Part shown: one piece after another, positions 6,732 through 15,008 of the stretch
Position numbering within the stretch: position 1 is the stretch's first letter
Layout: every line of letters begins with the position of its first letter
From: an uncultured Collinsella sp.
Lineage (GTDB): Bacteria > Actinomycetota > Coriobacteriia > Coriobacteriales > Coriobacteriaceae
Assembly (NCBI GenBank): GCA_902496845.1
Contig: CABVCJ010000015.1
Location: forward strand, 1-34,650
Reading direction: 5' to 3'
DNA: 34,650 bases
Notes under the pieces: model-generated
What the model was told of the DNA's origin: nothing
Database searches by the model: none
Seen by the model: only the letters and a program-made list of their open reading frames with translations
Position numbers and translations under genes: made by a program

Positions 6732-9700
6732 CCTTGTCCTCCCTCCTCAGCGTGCCGTTTTCCCAAACATTCTTGGCACGCGAGCCGCCATCGACCCATT
6801 TGTCCTTCGCGCGCGTGTTGACGCACGTCACCACCGCATCGCCCGCGCTCGAAGCAGACGAAATCGTCAGCTCGGCAGATTTACCGGGCGCCTTGCCCGG
6901 CGTGCTCAGCTCGCCCTCGTAGCGCCATGCCCAATTCGTGTCTTCCTCGACGGTATAGATGCCCGCCGGAGCGGCGAACTGCACGCTGCCGACATACCAG
7001 GTCTCACCGTTTTCCGGCTGCTGCTTATCGACCTTCACCTCGACCACGCGCGTCTCGGGAGAGGCTCCCTCCGCCGTCTTCGTCACCTTAAAGCGGAACG
7101 TCTGTCCCATGGCACTAGCATCGGTAGTCTTTTTAACGATCGTCAGCGCATGAGTCTGGTCAAAGTTGAACACGGCATTGCCGTCGCCTTGGCCGTCTTC
7201 ACCCGTCTTTTTATACTCCAGACGGTTGGCCAGGTCGAACGAACCATTACCCGAACCCAGGCTGTAGAGCGAGACAAACTTGCCGTTCACAGGCTCTTCC
7301 GCCGCAGAAACGCCCTCTGCACCAGGGCCGTAGCTTGCCTGCGTTACCGTAACAGTCAGTTGCGTCCCCATAAACGGCTCGGCAAAGCAGACCTTAAACG
7401 GCGCCTTGTCGGCACCGTCATCGACGGTGTTGGCGGCGGCGGGATCGAGCAGCCATTTAAGCTGCGCGGTCATAGTTACGGGGCTCGCGGGATCAGACGT
7501 ATCGTTGGCAACCACGCGATACGTCACGGGATACAGGTCCATGTCACCCTTGACTGGCTCACTCTTAAACTCATCCCAAGACTTCGCATTGCCATCCGCA
7601 CCCACATATCGCCACTCCAAGAAGAGCTCACGCTTATCGCCATTGGCAGCAGCCTGTTCATCGAGCAGCGCGACGATCTTGGAGTGGGCGTCCGGATCGT
7701 ACGCCACGGATTTTTGCTCCATCACAGGATTGCCGTCGTTGTCGTAGACAGGGTTGCCGCTCTCGTCCATTTTGGGAACATCGACCGTGTAGACAAAGCC
7801 AGGCTTACCGTCCTGCGCACGCTCGTCGCCCGAGTCGACCGTCGCCGTAAAGATGACCGCCCCGTCGACGCTGTGATAGCGCACCTTATACGGCGTGACC
7901 TTGTACACCGCGGTATACGTCGCGCCCTTAAAGGGTTCACTACCCTCGAGGGGATACTTATCGTCTTCGGTCATCAGAGTGTATTTACTATCGGATTCAT
8001 AGTCACGCGACCAGCCGACAAAGTCGTACTTGGTGCCATCCCTGCCGACAACCTCAGCTGTAGCTCTTACTTCCAGCGAAATTTGATCGCCAGAGTCGGT
8101 GCGCGAAAGAAAACGCACGGAATCGGGGTTATCCAGATTGGCATCGATATTCGATTGGACAATTACCGCGCTGGCACGGTAGACCGGGTACAGCTCCATG
8201 GGGGCGTTAACCACAGTGTTTGTATTCACCATGGGGAGGCCGTCCGACCAAATGACATAACCGTTGCCGGATGCCGGTTTAGTTTCCGTCCAGCCTACGA
8301 AGGCATTGTATGCGTTCGTTGCAGCATCGATGTCGCCAACGTTATACGTCGGCAGTGGCATGCCATCCTTAAGGCTGCCGAGCGTATTGCCCTCCTGCGC
8401 GAGCTTGCCATCGATATCGGTGTCGTTCAGGTGATACACCACCGCAATGGGCGTGTAGTAGGCCACAAACGTATAGGGTTTACCCGGCTCCACGGTATAG
8501 GAATAGGTATTGCCGCCTTCGCCCGTCGGATCGAGCTTCTTTACCGTTCCGTCGGGAAGCTCGATCTCGAGCTTCTTAAGCTGATAGGCGCCACCAGTAC
8601 CGTCGGCATACACCGTCGTCGTAATGTCGGGGCTCACCGTAGCCACCACGTCACCGTTCTGCTGAGGATCAAGTTTAGGCGTAATGTCGAATCGCGGAAC
8701 ATTGATGCCCGACGTTCCATCAAAGCCCTTGCGGTGCAGGTTGGTGGTGTAGTTAACGTTATATTTTACGTATACGGGATAGGCATCCTGCCACTGGGTA
8801 ACCTTGGACGCGTCGGTCGCCAAGTATGGCGTCGCCTTCTCCGGATCGCTCGTCACATAGGGGTCGTTGGCGACATCATAGATATATTTCCAGACGGCAG
8901 AATCCTTCTTGACCTCGGCGGTCGAAATCCAGCCCAGGAACTTATAGCCCGGCACGGCCATGTCGGCATCGGTCGGGGAAGCTTCGAGGGTCAGGGGGCT
9001 CTCATACGATCCTTTCTCACCATCTTCTGGTTTTTCGGCCACTTTAACCGACTTATTAACATGCGGGTAGTAATACGTGAACGTCGGATCCGCCCCGTTC
9101 ACCTTGGTCTGCAGCAAGTTACTCTCATAGCGCCGCGTGGCAGTCCTCACGACATTATCGCCCTTGTTGTAGAAATTAACGTCCGTGGTAATCATCGCGC
9201 GAACGTAGTACTTCTTATCTGTACGCACTATGCTCTCGATGGGATTTTTCACATATGTCCAATATTCACCATCGCGCTCAAGCGTCCAGAAATTCAGGCG
9301 ATAGCGATCATTCACCAGTTTGGCCGTTACGTTCAGCGAAGCCGAAGTCCAAGTATCGCTTAGAGTTGCAGCGCCTGGAAAATCAGTATCGGCATAGAGG
9401 TTTTTTAGAGTATCGGCTCCCGTATCGTTTTTAACGTTGTGCGAGTACGCGTTAAGGGGACTCACGACAAGGGTTTCCTTCGTGAAGCGCGTGCCACACG
9501 TTTTGTCATACCTATCCTTTATACCGTGGTCAACATGCTCCGGACCCCAGTGGACGACGTTTTCACGCACGAAGGTACTACCGACGTTTTCCTCAAAGGG
9601 CGTTTGATAGCGATTCCAAACGGAACAAAGTAGCTTGCTGTCCGTAAACTCATGGTTGGTATAAGCCCGAACGTAATAATCCACTCGGTACTCAAAGCGG

Positions 9701-12219
9701 GCGATGTAGGTATGCGGCGCGGTTAAATCGACATCTGCGGGGAGCGTATAGCTGGGATCGCGGCTTACGCGCACCTCGAGCGGAGCATCCTCGGTTCCCT
9801 TGTTTTCGTACCAACCCAAGAAGCGATAGCCATCGGGCAGCTTGCCGCCATTGGACAGGGGCGTACCTTCCGTGTTGCACACCTGTACCGTGTAGACGCT
9901 GGTGCCGTCCTCGGTAGTCTGGACGTCGACATTGGTTTTGCCCACACCGTCGCGCAGAGTCTTATCGTCGGTTGTGTCCTGCTCATTGCCCTCGAACACC
10001 GTTATGATGTTCGACACGTAGTCGCTGTACACCGGGTAGAAGTCGGTAGGACGGACAACCGTGATCTCGCAACCCGCAGGATAAAAAGCTCCCTGATTTT
10101 TAAGCTCGGCTAACTGAGTCGAGGTGATGGCGGCATAGCCACCATTCATCCCCGCCTCGCTGCTAGGCTGCGTGGTCCAGCCGATAAATGTCGCGGTAGG
10201 CTTCAAGTTGCCGCGATCCGCGGGGGCAGCGGGCGTCAAACCCACGCCATAGCGGTACCAATCAGTTGACTTGCCGTGCGCAGCACCGGTTTTCCAATCA
10301 AGCGTCTCGCCCTTAACGTTATAGAACAGCACCTGTGCCTCGTACGAAGCGATAAACAGGTCATTGCCCTCAAAAGCCTTGGCCCCTTTCGCGTTATCGG
10401 CAGTATAGGTTGACGTTTCGTCGTGCAACTCGCTCTTCTGGACCTGCTTGCCAGCAGCCACAGCATCGGCATCGGTCTTGCCGTCAAACCAGCTGTTGTC
10501 TTGTCCAATTCGATTCACTTGCACATCGGGCTCGCGGAACCAGCCCATAAAACGGTAGCCGCCGTTCTCCCCGCTCAGCCCCTCAGGCTTTGCGGAGGTA
10601 TCCTGCTTAAACGTTACCGACGTATCGCCCTGGGCCAAGCCCTGGGCCGTTCCCGCCAGCACGGCACTCACGGCAAAGGTATACGGATCAGAGGTCGCCT
10701 GATCAATACCGAGTTTGGTTGCCTCGATGGTCGCGATGCCTGCACCGGGAAAATCAATCGTCGCCTTAACGCTCTGGCCATGCACGGGAATATTCAGTTT
10801 GTAGTCCATCGCCCACTCATTGGGGTGTGAGTCATTCAGATACGCATCGTTAGCAGTCGAGCGCATGGTGCCGGCACAGAAGTCGTAATCATGCTGCTCC
10901 CACAGCTCACGTGTGACGTAGCGTTCGTCGTCCCAGGGACCGAATCCGGCACCGGATACCGTGCCATCACCCGCAAGGGCGTAAATCTTCTTCTTGGCTG
11001 CCGTACCCTGACTAAACCCGGATAGGCTGACACTGGGCTTGAAGTAGCAATCAGTGATAGTCGCATCACCCGCATTAGCGCGTGCAGCAATACCGCCCAG
11101 GTTCACGTCGTTTTGAATAATGGGGATCACGGCGATGGGGTTGTACTGGCGCGAGCTCAAATCGCCGGCGAAATGGCTGCGAGTGATTTCATTACCGCTC
11201 TTAGACAAGATGCGGCCTGCAAGACCGCCCGTCCAAGCGCGCGTTACGGAGACAACGCCCACGTAAGAAGCAGCATAGCTATAGCATTTCGCCGTTGAAA
11301 AGCAGTCAATGACTTTAGCGCCTTCTGCCATGCAGCCCACAAAACCCGAGGCGTACACGTTGTTGCCGCCCAGGGCGCCAATGGCCACATCGTATTTATT
11401 GGTAACGTCGGTCATGCCCTTCTCGGCAATCGAGCCATCCTCGTTGCGCGTAGGCGTCACGCGGCAATACTCGATGGTCGAGTTCTTAACGTAGCCGGCA
11501 AACGCCGCCATATACAGGCCCTCGCCACCGATTGCCTGTACGCCCGAAGTCGTGTTGTTAACGGCGCGGCCACCACGGACCTCGCAGTTGTAGAGGGTGC
11601 AACCATCGAGCTCGCCGGCAATCAGGCCCCCCTCAAAACCCGCATTGGTAATCACATTGAGCATGTTGTTGGCACACGTAACGTGCAGGGTGCTCTCCAT
11701 AACCATAACGTTTTCGAAGTGGGTGTTGATCGCCCTGCCCACGATAATGCCGCCGCGGAAGTCAGCCCAAATGTTGGCATCCTTGACCAAGAAGTTCTTG
11801 ATGGTGGCGCCATCGGTCTCGGCAAAAAAGCCCGTGTCGCGCTCGGGATCCAAGACCTTATTCTCGTAGTTCAGGCCCTTCACGGTATGGTTTTGACCGT
11901 CAAAGACGCCCTTAAAGGGATGTTCTTTGTTGCCAAAGGAGAGGTGCTTGACCGTATCCGCAACAATGGCGTTCATATCATCATCGTTAAGAACGATATC
12001 GTTATCGAGATAGACGTGCCACTGCGACGTGTCGCGCTGTCGCGACAGCGCGACACACGCCAGGAAGTCGTTCCTGTTTGTGATATGGAATTCGGTCTTG
12101 TCCTCGGGCACATCCTCGGCATACGCTGCCGCCGGCAGCGCTACAACGCAGCAAAGGGCGATTGCCACCACAGCGATCAGCCTGCCGAGCACGCCTCGGT
12201 TCATGTTCTTAATCTCCAT
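6724..12219 (-). CDS. Giant secreted adhesin with beta-helix-like and InlB B-repeat modules
   Basis: 1,831 aa from ATG 12219, or 1,826 aa from ATG 12204, which has GGAG 9 bases upstream. A signal peptide ends near AAAYAED. Residues about 35-430 form short repeating GG.(I/L)AG and N..I..C/F-type strands, like GLUG or right-handed beta-helix domains. From about residue 480 onward, several units with a G-(Y/F)-x-F-x-G-W core (RFMGWF, RFLGWY, KFLGWI, AFVGWT, DFVGWS) and following Y-(T/V)-A-x-(Y/F) strands match the Listeria-Bacteroides (InlB B) repeat family. The last ~130 residues resemble a SpaA-like pilin domain (TFRFKVTKT ... YTVEEDTNW). The C-terminus (DKWVDGG ... KDD) lacks a sorting signal or membrane segment, so attachment to the cell must be indirect, plausibly through the TasA-like subunits encoded around it. 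Three bp separate it from the upstream gene. Confidence 0.85.
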   Translation of the reverse strand: MEIKNMNRGVLGRLIAVVAIALCCVVALPAAAYAEDVPEDKTEFHITNRNDFLACVALSRQRDTSQWHVYLDNDIVLNDDDMNAIVADTVKHLSFGNKEHPFKGVFDGQNHTVKGLNYENKVLDPERDTGFFAETDGATIKNFLVKDANIWADFRGGIIVGRAINTHFENVMVMESTLHVTCANNMLNVITNAGFEGGLIAGELDGCTLYNCEVRGGRAVNNTTSGVQAIGGEGLYMAAFAGYVKNSTIEYCRVTPTRNEDGSIAEKGMTDVTNKYDVAIGALGGNNVYASGFVGCMAEGAKVIDCFSTAKCYSYAASYVGVVSVTRAWTGGLAGRILSKSGNEITRSHFAGDLSSRQYNPIAVIPIIQNDVNLGGIAARANAGDATITDCYFKPSVSLSGFSQGTAAKKKIYALAGDGTVSGAGFGPWDDERYVTRELWEQHDYDFCAGTMRSTANDAYLNDSHPNEWAMDYKLNIPVHGQSVKATIDFPGAGIATIEATKLGIDQATSDPYTFAVSAVLAGTAQGLAQGDTSVTFKQDTSAKPEGLSGENGGYRFMGWFREPDVQVNRIGQDNSWFDGKTDADAVAAGKQVQKSELHDETSTYTADNAKGAKAFEGNDLFIASYEAQVLFYNVKGETLDWKTGAAHGKSTDWYRYGVGLTPAAPADRGNLKPTATFIGWTTQPSSEAGMNGGYAAITSTQLAELKNQGAFYPAGCEITVVRPTDFYPVYSDYVSNIITVFEGNEQDTTDDKTLRDGVGKTNVDVQTTEDGTSVYTVQVCNTEGTPLSNGGKLPDGYRFLGWYENKGTEDAPLEVRVSRDPSYTLPADVDLTAPHTYIARFEYRVDYYVRAYTNHEFTDSKLLCSVWNRYQTPFEENVGSTFVRENVVHWGPEHVDHGIKDRYDKTCGTRFTKETLVVSPLNAYSHNVKNDTGADTLKNLYADTDFPGAATLSDTWTSASLNVTAKLVNDRYRLNFWTLERDGEYWTYVKNPIESIVRTDKKYYVRAMITTDVNFYNKGDNVVRTATRRYESNLLQTKVNGADPTFTYYYPHVNKSVKVAEKPEDGEKGSYESPLTLEASPTDADMAVPGYKFLGWISTAEVKKDSAVWKYIYDVANDPYVTSDPEKATPYLATDASKVTQWQDAYPVYVKYNVNYTTNLHRKGFDGTSGINVPRFDITPKLDPQQNGDVVATVSPDITTTVYADGTGGAYQLKKLEIELPDGTVKKLDPTGEGGNTYSYTVEPGKPYTFVAYYTPIAVVYHLNDTDIDGKLAQEGNTLGSLKDGMPLPTYNVGDIDAATNAYNAFVGWTETKPASGNGYVIWSDGLPMVNTNTVVNAPMELYPVYRASAVIVQSNIDANLDNPDSVRFLSRTDSGDQISLEVRATAEVVGRDGTKYDFVGWSRDYESDSKYTLMTEDDKYPLEGSEPFKGATYTAVYKVTPYKVRYHSVDGAVIFTATVDSGDERAQDGKPGFVYTVDVPKMDESGNPVYDNDGNPVMEQKSVAYDPDAHSKIVALLDEQAAANGDKRELFLEWRYVGADGNAKSWDEFKSEPVKGDMDLYPVTYRVVANDTSDPASPVTMTAQLKWLLDPAAANTVDDGADKAPFKVCFAEPFMGTQLTVTVTQASYGPGAEGVSAAEEPVNGKFVSLYSLGSGNGSFDLANRLEYKKTGEDGQGDGNAVFNFDQTHALTIVKKTTDASAMGQTFRFKVTKTAEGASPETRVVEVKVDKQQPENGETWYVGSVQFAAPAGIYTVEEDTNWAWRYEGELSTPGKAPGKSAELTISSASSAGDAVVTCVNTRAKDKWVDGGSRAKNVWENGTLRREDKDD

Positions 12220-12222
12220 GGG

Positions 12223-12870
12223 CTAGTTCGCCTCCGGCCAGCCCGCGACGTCGAGCACGTCGAGGACGGTATCGTTTGCCTGCTGGTTTTTGGCCTGCAC
12301 GGCCTGGACGTCGATATCGAGCCTGTATGAGCCGCCGCGCGCGGCATCGTGGTAGTCGCCCACAAATCGCAGCGAGTCCATGAGGCTCTCCGTCATGGCA
12401 CCGGAATCGAGCACGCCCCCGCGTCCGGCCAATCCGCGGTAGTAGTACCACCCATCGCCGCCATCGATCCACGGGGACCCCTCGCCCGCGTTCACGTTAA
12501 AGGCAACGTTGCCCGAGGCATCCGCACTCGTACCGTCGGGTGCCACTGACGTCATGCGCAAACGAGCGCGAACGTACTCAGGCTGCGCGCCGGCGTTCTC
12601 CACGCGCACAATGCGGCTAATGTCAGAGCCCCCGGCCTTGGTGTCGGGATAGTCCCCGTGCCCGTCAGCCTCAAACGGAATCTCCTCGCCCTGCTCGTTG
12701 AGGGTGTATTCGCAGACTCGTACCTTCACGCTGCCAAACGATAGGACGTTGTTCGCCGGAACCATATCAACGGTAAAAGCCAGCGTGCCACACAGGCACG
12801 CCAGGGCCAACAGCGCCATCGCGGCAAGCGCCAAGGTGCGTTTCTGATTGTCGGAAAGATTGTTGAGCAT
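12223..12870 (-). CDS. TasA-like subunit with SipW-type signal peptide
   Basis: A 215-aa protein from the ATG at 12870; an in-frame TTG at 12882 would add four residues and neither start has a clear Shine-Dalgarno. After a hydrophobic segment (ALAAMALLALACLCGTLAF) comes NNVLSFGSVKVRV, the same N-x-x-x-G-S motif as the other two subunits in this operon. The mature region holds ISRIVRVENAGAQPEYVRARL and WYYYRGL stretches typical of the TasA/camelysin beta-sandwich fold. It sits between the likely major subunit and the giant adhesin and could be an adaptor linking them; this role is inferred from position only. Residue stretches are quoted to locate motifs, not as proof of function. Confidence 0.75.
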   Translation of the reverse strand: MLNNLSDNQKRTLALAAMALLALACLCGTLAFTVDMVPANNVLSFGSVKVRVCEYTLNEQGEEIPFEADGHGDYPDTKAGGSDISRIVRVENAGAQPEYVRARLRMTSVAPDGTSADASGNVAFNVNAGEGSPWIDGGDGWYYYRGLAGRGGVLDSGAMTESLMDSLRFVGDYHDAARGGSYRLDIDVQAVQAKNQQANDTVLDVLDVAGWPEAN

Positions 12871-12902
12871 TACGTTCGCCAATCGTCGATCAAAAGGGGA
12901 CC

Positions 12903-12947
12903 GAGATCCCGGCCCGAAAATGGGGATGGGGAGCGGGCTGGGATCTC
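12903..12947 (-). terminator. Intra-operon hairpin, possible leaky terminator or mRNA stabiliser
   Basis: GAGATCCCGGCCCG (12903-12916) pairs with CGGGCTGGGATCTC (12934-12947): 14 bp with one G-U pair. On the minus strand the stem is followed by GGTCCCCTTTTGA, a weak T-tract. It falls in the only sizeable gap (12871-12963) between the TasA-like major gene and the downstream operon, so it could lower expression of the minor subunits and adhesin relative to the major one. Confidence 0.6.
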
Positions 12948-12963
12948 AGTGGGGGTGGGGCTA

Positions 12964-13677
12964 CTACTGGTTCTTAATGGTATTAGCCCAAGTCTTGGCC
13001 TGAGTGACGGCGTTGTCAGCAGCGCTGGTGTTGCCGTCCGTCTGGTCGGCTCCGAAGATGTAGGCGGAAACCTTCATCGTGGGGTTCGTGGCGACCATGG
13101 AGCCCTCCAGGGTGCCCGGGAACACAACCTTGCTAAAGAGCTCGCCGGTGTAGACGTCCTCAGCAGCGCTCTTGGCGGGGAGGGCAACAGGTCTGTCATC
13201 GGTAGCACCCTTGGCGTACATGAACAGACCGCTCAGGTACTGGCCGTCGGCAGAGGAGGTCACCTGTCCATCAACCGGCTTCCAGTTGTCGTTGAGGGCG
13301 AAGTACGGGGTGTTCTTGGCAGCGGTGTCATCCTTGACCATGGCGTTCTTCACGTAGATGAACACGTAGGCGTCGTCTGAGCCCTTCGCGATGCCAACGT
13401 TCGGGTTCTTATCGGTGCTGGAGCCAGGAACAATCTTGGAGTTGTCTTTCCACTTGGTCTCGAACAGATAGGCTTTGTCGGTATTATTATCGGTGCCAGG
13501 CTTATCGGGCTGGTCGGGATCGGGCTTCTTTTCGGGAATGTTGATGCTGCCCACCGTAAACACGTTGTTCAGCGTCTGCGTGGCTGTCAGCCATGCATAG
13601 GTGCCCACGCCGGCAGCCAGCACCAGCAGCAGCAGGGCGGCAACGATGCCGTAGCGTTTTTTCTTCTTGTTTTCCAT
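12964..13677 (-). CDS. TasA-like major fibre subunit with SipW-type signal peptide
   Basis: A 237-aa protein. The ATG at 13677 is chosen because GAAAGGAAGAG lies just upstream; the longer frame from 13713 lacks a ribosome site and would spoil the signal peptide. MENKKKK, a hydrophobic segment and GTYAWLTATQ are followed by NNVFTVGSINIPE, the conserved post-cleavage motif of SipW substrates. The mature chain has VFIYVKNAM and VFPGTLEGSM strands typical of TasA/CalY-like proteins. It is directly downstream of the SipW gene, as in tapA-sipW-tasA-like loci, and precedes a hairpin, which supports its being the most abundant subunit. Tandem TAGTAG stops. Confidence 0.8.
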   Translation of the reverse strand: MENKKKKRYGIVAALLLLVLAAGVGTYAWLTATQTLNNVFTVGSINIPEKKPDPDQPDKPGTDNNTDKAYLFETKWKDNSKIVPGSSTDKNPNVGIAKGSDDAYVFIYVKNAMVKDDTAAKNTPYFALNDNWKPVDGQVTSSADGQYLSGLFMYAKGATDDRPVALPAKSAAEDVYTGELFSKVVFPGTLEGSMVATNPTMKVSAYIFGADQTDGNTSAADNAVTQAKTWANTIKNQ

Positions 13678-13747
13678 CGTTCTCTTCCTTTCGAAAACCG
13701 ACTTCCCCGGCAACGGCCCTTGCCGCCGCCGACACCTCTCCCTGCTG

Positions 13748-14302
13748 CTATGAACGCCGCTCTCTCACATGCGCGCGGGTATGCTTGCCCGCAGGCTCGT
13801 CGGGAACCATCCGATCGAGCACTATCGACGCCGCGACCAGCAGCGCCAGAACGGCCACCACAACAAGCAAACCGGGCATCGTCGTGCAATATGCGTTAAC
13901 GAAGCCCAGGTAAGGGACACAAAAAGAAACGACGCCGATCACGCGTGAAAAAGGCGTCTGCTCGGCGTCGTGCATGATGCTTCCATCTGCATTTTTGTTT
14001 GCGGTTCCCTGCGTGCTGATCGTCTGCGCCACAGGGTCGACCTCGTACACCTGGTGGGTCACTACGGCGCCGTCCGATCGGTAAAAAGTTGCATTGTCGC
14101 CCACGGCAATATCCGATGGCTCAACCTGGCGAACAAACACCATGGAGCCAACGGGAAGCTTGGGCTCCATAGAGCCCGAAAGCACTGCAAAAGGCGTGTA
14201 TCCAAATGCGCGGGGAGCAAAAGAAACAACGGCAAGGGCTATGACAAGCGCAAGCGCCAGACTGCTAAGAAGTGCAATAAAACGTTTGAGTCCGCGAGTC
14301 AT
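13748..14302 (-). CDS. sipW: SipW-type (ER/archaeal-like) signal peptidase I
   Basis: A 184-aa membrane protein starting at ATG 14302 (a TTG one codon earlier is possible; the Shine-Dalgarno is weak). The N-terminal membrane segment is followed by the catalytic serine in FAVLSGSMEP (Ser about residue 44) and PVGSMVFV. The second active-site block is VVTHQVYE, with histidine (about residue 83) where typical bacterial enzymes carry lysine; a Ser-His arrangement defines the SipW/S26B class. A second hydrophobic segment lies near the C-terminus, before a basic tail. It is the first gene of a minus-strand operon containing three proteins with SipW-type signals, which are its evident substrates. 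Sixty-odd bases separate it from the next gene. Confidence 0.9.
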   Translation of the reverse strand: MTRGLKRFIALLSSLALALVIALAVVSFAPRAFGYTPFAVLSGSMEPKLPVGSMVFVRQVEPSDIAVGDNATFYRSDGAVVTHQVYEVDPVAQTISTQGTANKNADGSIMHDAEQTPFSRVIGVVSFCVPYLGFVNAYCTTMPGLLVVVAVLALLVAASIVLDRMVPDEPAGKHTRAHVRERRS

Positions 14303-14545
14303 CAAAACGATTAATCCATCCCCATCGAGGCCTTATTCGATCCCCTGAAGGGGCAGTCGCTTTCCTCGGGCACCGCAAGGCACTAAAAAGTGAGTTCGAA
14401 AAAAGCCAATTTGAATTCTTTTCGTAACAAAAACGTTAGCGATGTCCTGCATTTTTATCAAGCTCTCAGCGCCAAACGCTACCAATTTAGGCGTAAGCGG
14501 TCATTTATCCCCATACCGGACTGCCATATCCAATATCTACTACTA
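14303..14545 (-). promoter_or_regulatory. Upstream region of the SipW operon
   Basis: About 240 AT-richer bases with no gene. Close to the start, GTGCCTT (near 14384) can pair with AAGGC (near 14330), enclosing CCCCTTCAGGGG (14342-14353), which suggests a folded 5' leader. A possible promoter TTGATA-17 nt-TAACGT reads on the minus strand at about 14434-14462, but the -10 is poor. I compared the leader with c-di-GMP riboswitch consensus from memory and saw no match. Confidence 0.35.
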
Positions 14546-14583
14546 ACCCCCTACGCATCTTCTTCATAGGGGGTCTGTTTTTT
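14546..14583 (+). terminator. Plus-strand terminator-like hairpin with no plus-strand gene
   Basis: CCCCCTA (14547-14553) pairs with TAGGGGG (14567-14573), followed by TCTG and six Ts on the plus strand. There is no T-tract on the minus strand. No plus-strand coding gene lies upstream, so it would end a non-coding or antisense transcript that starts within the SipW operon leader or genes. Confidence 0.5.
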
Positions 14584-14602
14584 GAATATCTAAAAGAATG
14601 CG

Positions 14603-14612
14603 CCCCCCCCCC
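14603..14612. repeat. C10 homopolymer (G10 on the minus strand)
   Basis: Ten consecutive C residues, about 300 bp upstream of the SipW start codon. Read on the minus strand, G10 lies between T/A-rich GTTTTAATGTC and CATTCTTTTAGATATTC, so it could sit in a promoter spacer. Long homopolymeric tracts change length by slippage and are classic phase-variation switches. That use here is inference. Confidence 0.8.
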
Positions 14613-14701
14613 GACATTAAAACATACTGCCCTATGTCTTATTTATTTTTAACCCCCCTGCGGGTTTAAGGCAGCCCATTGTAGTTCGCAGCCCATACCT
14701 T

Positions 14702-14966
14702 CTGGAAGGCGTGTCCCAATCTTCAGGTCCGGAGTGGGATGCGGTTTCCGCTTGTGACACCGATGGGAAAGCGCGTCCCACTCCGATCACAAATTCCGGG
14801 TCACATTTTCCGCCAAGGCTTCAACCGGAAACCGTGTCCCATTTCTCAGCCGAATACTGGGATGCATTTTCCACTGAGCCCCTCAACCGGAAAGTGCATC
14901 CCATTCCAAGCCTTGATTCCGGGACATACTTTCCAAGACCCCGCCCATTCGGAAAGCCCGTCCCGC
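14702..14966. repeat. Tandem hairpin array 3 (4 full units plus a half unit)
   Basis: Units start near 14702, 14765, 14826 and 14888, with a closing unpaired left arm at 14950-14966. They show the same GGAAA-N5-TCCCA ... TGGGA-N5-TTTCC design and ~62-bp period as arrays 1 and 2. The half unit and the 40 bases after it resemble the junction of array 2 with its nested element, so array plus element behave as one composite. Confidence 0.9.
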
Positions 14967-15008
14967 TCTGAATACATCCGGACATGGAATATCCGCTTAT
15001 AAGGCCTT

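Noticed and set aside
6544..9363. 939-codon plus-strand frame antisense to the adhesin gene
   Set aside because: Shadow frame caused by GC-rich codon use on the other strand; no start signal and an Arg/Ile/His-rich low-quality composition. Similar long shadows at 19798-21096, 29457-30857 and 31057-32376 were rejected for the same reason.
5461..14302. Classical sortase-assembled pilus operon
   Set aside because: No class C sortase gene, no pilin motif with conserved Lys, and the subunits carry SipW-type signals without LPxTG. Only the last gene has a sorting signal.
14303..14460. c-di-GMP or other known riboswitch in the SipW leader
   Set aside because: Some stems can be drawn, but none of the conserved blocks I know for c-di-GMP-I, c-di-GMP-II, TPP or preQ1 riboswitches is present.
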